NCBI GenBank assembly: GCA_003648845.1
Contig: QMQA01000123.1
Coordinates: 1 to 5,107, forward strand
DNA length: 5,107 nt
Direction of reading: 5' to 3'
Source: Candidatus Aerophobota bacterium
GTDB lineage: Bacteria > Aerophobota > Aerophobia > Aerophobales > B3-G15
Shown here in pieces: positions 1-5,107 of this stretch (position 1 is its first letter; each line of letters opens with the position of its first letter). The notes under the pieces were generated by a model that ran no database searches, was not told the origin of the DNA, and saw nothing but the letters and a program-made list of their open reading frames with translations. The position numbers and the translations under genes are program-made.

Positions 1-837
1 GGATAAAATAATATTTTCTGCTTTGAGTAAAGGGTTATCCGGTGATGGAGGTTCTTCAGAATAAACATCCGTAGCAGCACCAGCTATCCACTTCTCCTTA
101 AGGGCCTTATACAGAGCCTCCTCGTCCACCACTCCACCTCGGGCCACATTTATGAGAAAAGCGCTTTTTTTCATAAGTTTCAGCTCCTTCTCCCCGATCA
201 AACCCTTAGTCTGCGGAGTGAGAGGAACATGAACGGACACAAAATCTGACCTGGCCAAAAATTCCTGTAAACTCTCACATAAGCTAACACCAATTTCCCG
301 AGCTTTTTCTGAAGAAATATAAGGGTCATAAGCTAAAACTTTCATATCAAAGGCAGCCCTGCACTTTCTGGCTAAAGTGGAACCAACCCTTCCTGCTCCA
401 ATAATTCCCAGAGTTTTCCCCTCCAGGTCTATTGCTGTAAACTCCTCCCTTACGGTAAAATTTCCCTCTCTGGTTGCCTTATCACCAATGCAAAGCCTTT
501 TGGCCAGAGCAACAATAAAACCGATTGTGTGCTCAGCCACAGAGACCATATTAGCATCAGGTGTATATACAACGGGGATCCCCCGCTCAGAAGCAGCCTT
601 GATATCTATGTTATCCACTCCAACTCCGGCTCTACCAATTACCTCCAATTTATCAGCACACTCGATAATCTCTCTGGTAAAGGGAGCAGTCCTTACTATA
701 ACTCCATGTACTCCCCTGATTTTACTGCACACTGTTTTAACAGAGGGATCCGGGGCAAAGACAACATCAACTTCTTTTTCTAAAAGTTCCACTCCACTTT
801 TATGAATTGGCTGGATAATTAATACTTTCTTTTTCAT
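1..837 (-). CDS. D-2-hydroxyacid dehydrogenase, SerA (3-phosphoglycerate dehydrogenase) type, 3' end cut by window edge
   Basis: A reading frame of 279 codons runs off the window edge with no stop. It encodes an NAD-dependent D-isomer 2-hydroxyacid dehydrogenase, which interconverts 2-hydroxy and 2-keto acids in the cytoplasm. Seen in the protein: the substrate-domain segment GRAGVGVDNID (about 69-79), a Rossmann loop G147-x-G149-x-x-G152, D171 in AYDP at the end of the next strand (typical of NAD preference), the catalytic arginine R233 in NVARGG, and the likely acid E262 in SEEPP. The expected histidine lies a few residues past the edge, so it is cut off rather than missing. The start ATG is the only good one: an in-frame stop lies at 858-856 and a G-rich ribosome site sits just upstream. 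It follows the cyclase gene by 18 bases and is probably in the same operon. True phosphoglycerate dehydrogenase is possible, but the catabolic context favours a 2-keto acid, hydroxypyruvate or glyoxylate reductase role. Whether a C-terminal ACT domain follows cannot be seen. Confidence 0.9.
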   Translation of the reverse strand, partial: MKKKVLIIQPIHKSGVELLEKEVDVVFAPDPSVKTVCSKIRGVHGVIVRTAPFTREIIECADKLEVIGRAGVGVDNIDIKAASERGIPVVYTPDANMVSVAEHTIGFIVALAKRLCIGDKATREGNFTVREEFTAIDLEGKTLGIIGAGRVGSTLARKCRAAFDMKVLAYDPYISSEKAREIGVSLCESLQEFLARSDFVSVHVPLTPQTKGLIGEKELKLMKKSAFLINVARGGVVDEEALYKALKEKWIAGAATDVYSEEPPSPDNPLLKAENIILS

Positions 838-846
838 CCCCCCCTC
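838..846 (-). promoter_or_regulatory. Ribosome binding site of the hydroxyacid dehydrogenase gene (G-tract)
   Basis: On the minus strand the start ATG is directly preceded by GA followed by seven G. The AGG part pairs with the 16S tail at a workable distance from the ATG. It is a homopolymer version of the site, unlike the GGAGG sites of most neighbours. Confidence 0.6.
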
Positions 847-855
847 ATATTGCAG

Positions 856-1506
856 CTATTCTGGTTCAATAACAATTGCCCTTACCGGAGAGCTATCCAG
901 ACCCTTAATCCTCAGAGGTAGAGCCATGAAATAGACCTCTTTTTTTCTTATCTGATCCAGGTTATCAACCTGTTCCACCAGAATTACATCTTTGCCAAGT
1001 AATATCTCGTGGGTACGGCGTGTCTGGTCTTTATCCTTTCCTGTAGCAAAGGAATTATCAAAAACAAGCATCTTTATTGACTTGCTCGCCAGCCACCTTG
1101 CCCCCTCAACAGTGAGGTAGTGCCTGTTTTTTGACTCTTCCAGAAATTGTGACTTTTTTATATTTCTGAGAATAATAACCTCTACATCCTTTGCTCCGCC
1201 TACAGCTTTTTCTAAAAAATCTGGAGTAATTGGCTGATGTGGTTCAACAAAGTCTACATCCACGAGCCTTGCTTTCCCCATAAACTGTGAAACAGGCAGA
1301 TCAGTAACATCTTTGCCTTTTTCAAAAAAATGAGATGGGGCCTCTACATGAGTTCCTATATGACTCATGGTGTCAATTTCGTGCATAAAAGTATCATCCT
1401 TAGGTATGAGTCCTCTTTTTATCTGTAGTCGGCGTTTTTCTTTGCCCGGAATAAGCTCTCTGGTAAGATCAACGACCCGGCATTTATCAAAATCTACATT
1501 AAACAA
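856..1506 (-). CDS. Cyclase family protein (kynurenine formamidase-like metal-dependent hydrolase)
   Basis: A complete 216-residue protein of the cyclase/kynurenine formamidase family (Pfam PF04199), close to the usual length of about 210-260. Members are cytoplasmic metal hydrolases that open amide, lactam or lactone bonds, for example N-formylkynurenine or isatin. The metal-binding signature is visible as SHIGTHVEAPSHF at about 48-60. It matches HxGTHxDxPxH with H49, H53 and H59, but the usual aspartate is E55. Further family features are D150 in LVFDNS, the H166-E167 pair in RRTHEILL, E178, and the closing segment DSSPVRAIVIE. The start is TTG at 1506, chosen because AAAGGAGGG stands 5-6 bases before it. 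No in-frame ATG lies near this position. The first 8 bases overlap the end of the upstream aldolase gene, so translation is probably coupled. No signal peptide is seen. The substrate is unknown; in this operon it may open a ring, lactone or amide to feed the aldolases. Confidence 0.88.
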   Translation of the reverse strand: MFNVDFDKCRVVDLTRELIPGKEKRRLQIKRGLIPKDDTFMHEIDTMSHIGTHVEAPSHFFEKGKDVTDLPVSQFMGKARLVDVDFVEPHQPITPDFLEKAVGGAKDVEVIILRNIKKSQFLEESKNRHYLTVEGARWLASKSIKMLVFDNSFATGKDKDQTRRTHEILLGKDVILVEQVDNLDQIRKKEVYFMALPLRIKGLDSSPVRAIVIEPE

Positions 1507-2302
1507 CCTCTCCCTCCTTTATATTTTTCGCCACCTCTCTTAGTTCTCTAACCAACCTGGCAGCGGTCTCGACAATCATATTAATATCACTGGAGACCAT
1601 AATAAGTCTCATCCCTTCGTTAATCCACTTTTTAAGAGCCTCAACACTGCCAAGGTGTATGCCTGAGGGTACATTATGTTCCTTACAGATGTTAACCATC
1701 TTGCCAATATACTCGATTTCCTTAGGATGGGTGGTTTGACCGGGGATTCCTAAACTCTGGGAAAGATCATTTGGACCAATAAGAGCAGCATCTACACCTT
1801 CCACGGAAAGGAGCTCATCAAGGCCATCTATTGCTTTTTTACTTTCAATCTGGAGTATGATAAGAGTCTGTTCATTGGCGCTTCTGGTGATTTCAAGGGC
1901 ATCTTTTCTGACAAAGTCGCTATGAATTCTTCTTAAAGCCATTCCCCTTTGTCCCAGGGGATAATATTTTGTAGCTTTAATAATCTCAACCACTTCTTCC
2001 TTAGTTTCCACCTGAGGAACCAGAAGCCCCTGTGCCCCTACGTCTAAGGGTCGAGAAAGCAGGTGATGACCTTTCTTACTGGGAACTCTAACAATACAGG
2101 TAATACCTGCTGCCCTTGCTCCCAGAATAAGGTCTGCCACCGTTTGAATACTGAAACCGGAATGCTCTAAATCAATTACCATAAAGTCAAATCCAGCTGT
2201 AGCTAACATCTGAGCTATCCCTGGAGACCTCACTTCTGAGACCATGGTTCCAATTACTACTTTCCCTTCTTTCAGTGCTTTTTTTACCCTATTTTCCCTC
2301 AT
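1499..2302 (-). CDS. HpcH/HpaI family aldolase (class II, pyruvate-type)
   Basis: A complete 267-residue member of the HpcH/HpaI aldolase family, whose usual length is about 250-270. Known members (HpaI, GarL, RhmA) use a divalent metal to split 4-hydroxy-2-keto acids into pyruvate and an aldehyde, in the cytoplasm. Key residues are all present: catalytic H47 in DLEHSGF, R72 in VRVP, metal ligands E153 in QIES and D179 in IGPNDLS. The family segments GLLVPQVET (92-100) and YYPLGQRG (113-120) are also there. The ATG is preceded by GGAG at an 8-base distance. The gene follows the DapA-like gene by 34 bases and overlaps the next gene by 8 bases, placing it in the same operon. Family membership is firm. 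The aldehyde half of the substrate is not readable from sequence; a sugar-diacid or hydroxy-keto-acid intermediate would fit. Citrate lyase beta-type activity is less likely given the HpaI signatures. Confidence 0.92.
   Translation of the reverse strand: MRENRVKKALKEGKVVIGTMVSEVRSPGIAQMLATAGFDFMVIDLEHSGFSIQTVADLILGARAAGITCIVRVPSKKGHHLLSRPLDVGAQGLLVPQVETKEEVVEIIKATKYYPLGQRGMALRRIHSDFVRKDALEITRSANEQTLIILQIESKKAIDGLDELLSVEGVDAALIGPNDLSQSLGIPGQTTHPKEIEYIGKMVNICKEHNVPSGIHLGSVEALKKWINEGMRLIMVSSDINMIVETAARLVRELREVAKNIKEGEVV
1512..1520 (-). promoter_or_regulatory. Ribosome binding site that sets the TTG start of the cyclase gene
   Basis: The minus strand reads AAAGGAGGG, with GGAGG ending 6 bases before TTG at 1506. 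The site lies inside the last codons of the upstream aldolase gene (residues KEGE), so ribosomes finishing the aldolase can restart here. Confidence 0.8.
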
Positions 2303-2336
2303 TTCATCTTCTCCGTATGTTTTCTGTAAACCTAAG

Positions 2337-3227
2337 CTAATTCCTCAACAACCCCATCTGCTGGAGAACTTTTTTTAACTTCTCTTTCTTATCCTCATCC
2401 AGGGATTTAACAGGAGCTCTGGTCGAACCAGCATCTATTCCCATAAGTTTTAAAGCATCCTTTATTACCACGGGAAAGCTTCCAAGATTGAAGGCAAGTC
2501 TTAAGGGAACCAGCTCAGTCTGAGCCTGCCTTGCCCTTTCTATATCTCCTCTCATATATGCCTCGTAAATTTCCACAACCAATTTTGGTACTACATTTGC
2601 TGTGGCTGCAATTGACCCTTTGCCTCCGTGCAGAAGGGTTCCAAAAATCAGGGTATCTCTCCCGGATAAAACAGAAAAACTATCATCTGTTCTCCTGATG
2701 TACTCTGAAGTTAAGGTCATATCGCCACTGCTGTCTTTAATGCCTACTATATTATCAATTTCGGAAAGACGAGCTACCAGATCAGCGGAGAGATTCACCC
2801 CTGTTCTTCCCGGATTGTTGTAAAGAAGAACGGGCAGATTAGTAGATCTGGCAATGGCAAGGTAATGTTCATACAGCTCATTCTGATCAGGGGAGATAAA
2901 AAAAGGGGTGATTACAGACACAGCATCTACACCTATATCCTCAGCCATCCTGGTCAGGTAAATGCTTTCTTTTGTGGTAATTGCACCTGTTCCTGCATAT
3001 ACGGGAACTTTTTTATTTGCCTCATCTACCACAATCTCCATAACTTTTTTCTTTTCTTCCCTGTCCAGGGCATAAAACTCCCCTTGACTTCCTACAGGAA
3101 AAAGACCATGGACCCCGGCTTCAATTAAAAAATTAACCAGCCTTCTCAACACAGCCTTGTTTACTTTTCCCTCCTTATCAAAAGGAGTAACCATTGCGGG
3201 AATAATCCCCTTTGGGGTGAATGCCAT
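2337..3227 (-). CDS. DapA-superfamily class I aldolase/lyase (DHDPS/NAL family, probably catabolic)
   Basis: A complete 296-residue protein, the usual length for the dihydrodipicolinate synthase/N-acetylneuraminate lyase family of (beta/alpha)8 barrels. The Schiff-base lysine is K164 in VGIKDSSGD. The active-site tyrosine Y136 and R141 are in YNNPGRTG. Further conserved parts are GRD at 189-191 and GGKGSIAA at 201-208. In the first binding loop it carries GSQGE (46-50) where lysine-pathway DapA enzymes have GTTGE, and it has ITPFF (106-110) where many have TPYY. These changes, and the catabolic neighbours, argue against lysine synthesis. A 2-keto-3-deoxy sugar acid aldolase, a keto-deoxy-glucarate dehydratase type or a hydroxyproline-pathway deaminase are all possible within this family. 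The start has a strong AGGAGGG site 6 bases away. It follows the regulator gene by 26 bases and is the first enzyme gene of the operon. Confidence 0.9.
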   Translation of the reverse strand: MAFTPKGIIPAMVTPFDKEGKVNKAVLRRLVNFLIEAGVHGLFPVGSQGEFYALDREEKKKVMEIVVDEANKKVPVYAGTGAITTKESIYLTRMAEDIGVDAVSVITPFFISPDQNELYEHYLAIARSTNLPVLLYNNPGRTGVNLSADLVARLSEIDNIVGIKDSSGDMTLTSEYIRRTDDSFSVLSGRDTLIFGTLLHGGKGSIAATANVVPKLVVEIYEAYMRGDIERARQAQTELVPLRLAFNLGSFPVVIKDALKLMGIDAGSTRAPVKSLDEDKKEKLKKVLQQMGLLRN

Positions 3228-3253
3228 TTAAACCCTCCTGTATCTTTGCCTTC

Positions 3254-3952
3254 TTATTCTCTGAGTAAATCTTTTTCTACCTCAGCTAAATGATGATACA
3301 TTCTACTGGAAGCGGTAGTGCTATCCTTATTCTTAATGGCATCAAAGATCTGAATGTGTTCTTCAAGATACTTCTGGGGACGTCCAGGAATACTCCAGCT
3401 TTTCTCTTTAAGATTTACCCATAGTTTTTCTTTTAACTCATCAGCCAAGTAACTCATCATTGAAAAAAGGATACTGTTATGAGCTGCCTTTGCTATACTG
3501 ATGTGAAATTCTCTGTCAGATTCCATAACCTCAGGAATATTTGTGAGGAGACCCCTCATTTTATCCAGGCAAGCCTGGATGGTAGCTATATCCTCTTTTG
3601 TTGCTTTCCGGGCAGCAAGGCCAGCAATTTCGGCCTCCACTGCCTTTCTTGCCTCCAATAGTTCAAAGGGACTTTTCTCCTCCTCAAGCTCCTTAAATTT
3701 CTGCTCGTAGAAAACTGAGTTAAGATTATCCCTTATGAAATTACCTTTTCCTCCTCTGCTTTCTATTATACCCAAAATTTCCAGGGCACTTAGTGCCTCT
3801 CTTATAGAGGGACGGGAGGTTCCAAACTGTTCTGCGAGCACATATTCCGGGGGAAGTTTGTCTCCTGGTCTTAGTTTACCATCTTTTATCAGATCTCGAA
3901 TTTGTTCCACTATTTTCATATAAACTTTTTTGGTTTGAACCTTTTTAAACAT
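3254..3952 (-). CDS. GntR-family transcriptional regulator, FadR/FCD subfamily
   Basis: A complete 232-residue regulator with two domains. Residues 1-75 form the winged helix-turn-helix, including GKLRPGDKLPPEYVLAEQFG and the recognition-helix region SRPSIREALSALEILGIIE, with R47 and R51 in the usual DNA-contact positions. Residues of about 95-228 form the all-helical FCD ligand domain. The likely metal ligands are visible: D146 and H150 in SDREFH, H199 in EEHIQIF, and H220 or H221 in YHHLAEV. FCD regulators bind small carboxylates or sugar acids, often the substrate of the adjacent operon, and usually act as repressors released by the ligand. The start ATG has AAGGA 6 bases upstream. The gene is the first of the operon and lies directly behind a strong promoter with an inverted repeat over its start site, so autoregulation together with the downstream enzymes is likely. 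The ligand is unknown. Confidence 0.93.
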   Translation of the reverse strand: MFKKVQTKKVYMKIVEQIRDLIKDGKLRPGDKLPPEYVLAEQFGTSRPSIREALSALEILGIIESRGGKGNFIRDNLNSVFYEQKFKELEEEKSPFELLEARKAVEAEIAGLAARKATKEDIATIQACLDKMRGLLTNIPEVMESDREFHISIAKAAHNSILFSMMSYLADELKEKLWVNLKEKSWSIPGRPQKYLEEHIQIFDAIKNKDSTTASSRMYHHLAEVEKDLLRE

Positions 3953-3975
3953 TGAAATTCCTTATTGTTTTACCA

Positions 3976-3997
3976 GTAATCTTGTCAGACAGATTAC
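3976..3997. promoter_or_regulatory. Predicted operator of the GntR/FCD regulator (inverted repeat)
   Basis: Outer arms GTAATCT (3976-3982) and AGATTAC (3991-3997) are perfect inverted copies. Between and overlapping them is TGTCAGACA (3983-3991), itself a palindrome around A3987. Apart from one extra T the whole site is a single dyad. The stretch 3982-3992 matches the FadR-type half-site pattern TNGTNNNACNA at every fixed base except the last. The site covers the predicted transcription start of the promoter just upstream, so binding would block initiation. That the neighbouring regulator binds it is inference. Confidence 0.72.
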
Positions 3998-4000
3998 AAC

Positions 4001-4029
4001 ATTATAATTTCTCCCTCTATTCAAGTCAA
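4001..4029 (-). promoter_or_regulatory. Sigma-A (sigma70) type promoter of the regulator-aldolase operon
   Basis: On the minus strand a -35 box TTGACT (4029-4024) is followed after exactly 17 bases by a perfect -10 box TATAAT (4006-4001). Only one base differs from the full consensus. Transcription would start near 3994, leaving a leader of about 40 bases before the regulator ATG. It lies in the largest intergenic gap of the window, right where a new operon would begin. Confidence 0.8.
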
Positions 4030-4041
4030 ACTTATAGTTAT

Positions 4042-4836
4042 TTACTGTAGTTTTCCCTCACGGAAGCTGGATATGTAATTTGCGCAAAACTCATCCTCTC
4101 CCAGAAGAGCCCTGGCAGATATAATTGTAGCCATCAAATCCTTATCCAGTGGATCCACCAGCGCTGCATCCAGACCCTTTGCCATTGCCATCGCCAGATA
4201 TACTCTGTTTAAAAGGCTCCTTCTGGGCAGGCCAAAAGAGATGTTGCTCAATCCACAGATAATGTGAACTCCGGGAAAAGAGGTGGAGATCTTTCCTATA
4301 GCATCCAGCACAGCTTTACCTGAATCAGAATTCGTAGAGATAGGTCTTATCAAAGGATCAATGTAGATATCATCTAATGCAAAACCCTCCCTATTAAGTC
4401 TTTCTATCAGACCGGCAGCAATCCTGTACCTTTTCTCAGCATCCTCAGGAATACCTTCATCATCCATAGTTAGAGCAACCACCTTGCAATCAAAATTTTT
4501 TATTGAAGCAAGGACATCTTCTAATCTTTTTTTCTCCGCAGTTGTTGAGTTAATAAGAGCTTTCCCCCTGTGGACCTCAAGACCTGCTTTTAAAACTTCG
4601 GGATTGGGAGAATCTATACAACAGGCAACATCTAATGCCTCCTGAATAGTCTTGATTGCCCACTTCATATCCTCTGTCTCTGTTTTAATACGGGTACCAA
4701 CATTAACATCCACCATTGAGGCCCCAGCATCAATCTGTCTTTTTGCAAGCTCCTGCAGGGCCTTTGCATCCTTTCTTTCCACAATTTCTTTTGCCTGCTT
4801 TAAAGTGGTATTTATCTTCTCACCTATTATAAGCAT
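4042..4836 (-). CDS. Methyltetrahydrofolate:corrinoid methyltransferase (pterin-binding, AcsE/MetH type)
   Basis: A complete 264-residue pterin-binding TIM-barrel protein, about the length of the acetogen methyltransferase AcsE (about 262). It moves a methyl group between methyltetrahydrofolate and the cobalt of a corrinoid protein. Seen: the N-terminal GEKIN motif (5-9), DVNVGTR (43-49), D75 in CIDSPNPEVLKAGLE, N96 in INSTTAE, D160 in YIDPLI, and N198 in GLSNISFGLP. These line up with the pterin- and catalysis-related residues known in AcsE (D75, N96, D160, N199). The GLSNISFGLP form is common in MetH-like and corrinoid-partner methyltransferases, so this need not be the Wood-Ljungdahl enzyme itself. 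It lies 11 bases behind a corrinoid protein gene, its probable partner, and has a strong AGGAGGG ribosome site. In such pairs the usual direction is methyl-corrinoid to tetrahydrofolate during demethylation of a growth substrate; the direction here is inferred. The substrate-specific first methyltransferase is not in this window. Confidence 0.9.
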   Translation of the reverse strand: MLIIGEKINTTLKQAKEIVERKDAKALQELAKRQIDAGASMVDVNVGTRIKTETEDMKWAIKTIQEALDVACCIDSPNPEVLKAGLEVHRGKALINSTTAEKKRLEDVLASIKNFDCKVVALTMDDEGIPEDAEKRYRIAAGLIERLNREGFALDDIYIDPLIRPISTNSDSGKAVLDAIGKISTSFPGVHIICGLSNISFGLPRRSLLNRVYLAMAMAKGLDAALVDPLDKDLMATIISARALLGEDEFCANYISSFREGKLQ

Positions 4837-4842
4837 TTAAAT

Positions 4843-4850
4843 CCCTCCTA
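4843..4850 (-). promoter_or_regulatory. Fused stop codon and ribosome binding site between the corrinoid and methyltransferase genes
   Basis: The minus strand reads TAGGAGGG. TAG is the stop codon of the corrinoid gene and AGGAGGG is the ribosome site of the methyltransferase, 6 bases before its ATG. This tight arrangement supports coupled synthesis of the two partners. Confidence 0.75.
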
Positions 4851-5107
4851 AACCGAAAGAAGCTGTTTTGCCTTATCTACAGCAGATGCTGCATCAGGAG
4901 CATATCCATCTGCTCCTATCTCATCGGCATAATCCTGGGTAACAGGTGCCCCACCTATCATAACCTTTACATTTTTCCTTATGCCTTCTTTTGTTAAAGC
5001 AGCAATGACATCCTTCATAGCTGGCATGGTTGTTGTCAGGAGAGCAGATAAACCTATAATATCGGCATTTTTCTCTTTTGCTACCTGGATGAACTTCTCA
5101 GCTGGAA
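4848..5107 (-). CDS. Corrinoid (B12-binding) methyltransfer protein, C-terminal part, 5' end cut by window edge
   Basis: Eighty-five codons and a stop are visible; the start lies beyond the window. The readable part is the second half of a B12-binding Rossmann-like domain of the MtaC/MtbC/MttC type: ADIIGLSALLTTTMPAMK (14-31 of the visible part), VKVMIGGAPVTQDYADEIGA (about 47-65), then DGYAPDAASAVDKAKQLL near the end. These segments are characteristic of small corrinoid proteins that carry a methyl group on cobalt between a substrate methyltransferase and a second methyltransferase. The DxHxxG cobalt-ligand motif and the N-terminal helical cap would lie upstream, outside the window, so they cannot be checked. 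The gene ends 11 bases before the tetrahydrofolate methyltransferase, its probable partner. It could also be the corrinoid part of a larger protein, but the short C-terminus ending at the domain boundary fits a stand-alone carrier. Confidence 0.9.
   Translation of the reverse strand, partial: PAEKFIQVAKEKNADIIGLSALLTTTMPAMKDVIAALTKEGIRKNVKVMIGGAPVTQDYADEIGADGYAPDAASAVDKAKQLLSV

Noticed and set aside
377..805. Plus-strand open frames of up to 142 codons within the dehydrogenase gene, and similar ones at 2602-2823, 2865-3128, 3479-3661, 3735-3923 and 4652-4840.
   Set aside because: Each lies antisense to a well-supported minus-strand gene with family motifs. They show no recognisable motifs of their own and are explained as reverse-strand shadows.
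834..848. A four-codon frame (ATG AGG GGG GGA TGA) overlapping the dehydrogenase start, as a possible leader peptide.
   Set aside because: It has no ribosome site of its own at a proper distance and is too short to distinguish from chance.
2337..3227. Calling the gene dapA for lysine biosynthesis.
   Set aside because: The paired threonines are replaced by Ser-Gln and no lysine-pathway gene is nearby; the operon looks catabolic.
3976..3997. The inverted repeat read as an intrinsic terminator of the methyl-transfer genes.
   Set aside because: It is AT-rich in its arms, is not followed by a T-run on the minus strand, and sits downstream of a strong promoter over its start site. An operator is the better reading.
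1..5107. Mobile elements, CRISPR arrays, tRNA genes, riboswitches (including a cobalamin riboswitch) and long repeats.
   Set aside because: No transposase or integrase frames, regular repeats, tRNA-like folds or B12-box-like sequence were seen. The gaps between genes are too short (at most 89 bases) to hold a cobalamin riboswitch.

Overview
The window is a gene-dense stretch from an anaerobic bacterium, moderately AT-rich by eye. All seven genes lie on the minus strand, so transcription runs from high to low coordinates. Most genes start behind a strong GGAGG-type Shine-Dalgarno. A corrinoid protein paired with a methyltetrahydrofolate methyltransferase suggests an organism that moves methyl groups through cobamide proteins into tetrahydrofolate, as acetogens, sulfate reducers and related Wood-Ljungdahl anaerobes do. 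The exact lineage cannot be read from this window.

Layout in transcription order: (1) 5107-4848, the C-terminal end of a B12-binding corrinoid protein, cut by the window edge. (2) 4836-4042, a complete pterin-binding methyltransferase of the AcsE/MetH type. (3) 4041-3953, an 89-base intergenic region holding a near-consensus sigma-A promoter (TTGACT, 17 bases, TATAAT) and, over the predicted start site, an inverted repeat with a GT-N3-AC core. (4) 3952-3254, a GntR-family regulator of the FadR/FCD subfamily. (5) 3227-2337, a class I aldolase/lyase of the DapA superfamily. (6) 2302-1499, a metal-dependent HpaI/HpcH aldolase. (7) 1506-856, a cyclase-family (kynurenine formamidase-like) metal hydrolase that starts at TTG and overlaps the aldolase by 8 bases. 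(8) 837-1, a D-2-hydroxyacid dehydrogenase of the SerA type, cut by the window edge just before its catalytic histidine.

Genes 4 to 8 are closely packed (gaps of 18-34 bases or an overlap) and look like one operon read from the promoter at 4029-4001. The regulator is its first gene and probably represses its own promoter. The enzyme set (a Schiff-base lyase, a metal-dependent retro-aldolase, a ring- or amide-opening hydrolase and an NAD-dependent hydroxyacid dehydrogenase) points to catabolism of a hydroxylated or keto acid to pyruvate-like products. The substrate is not identified by the sequence. The upstream corrinoid/methyltransferase pair runs in the same direction with no visible terminator before the operon, so the substrate may be methylated (O-methyl or N-methyl), with the methyl group passed to tetrahydrofolate and the carbon skeleton handled by the downstream enzymes. 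That link is inference. No mobile elements, CRISPR arrays, RNA genes or long repeats were seen.
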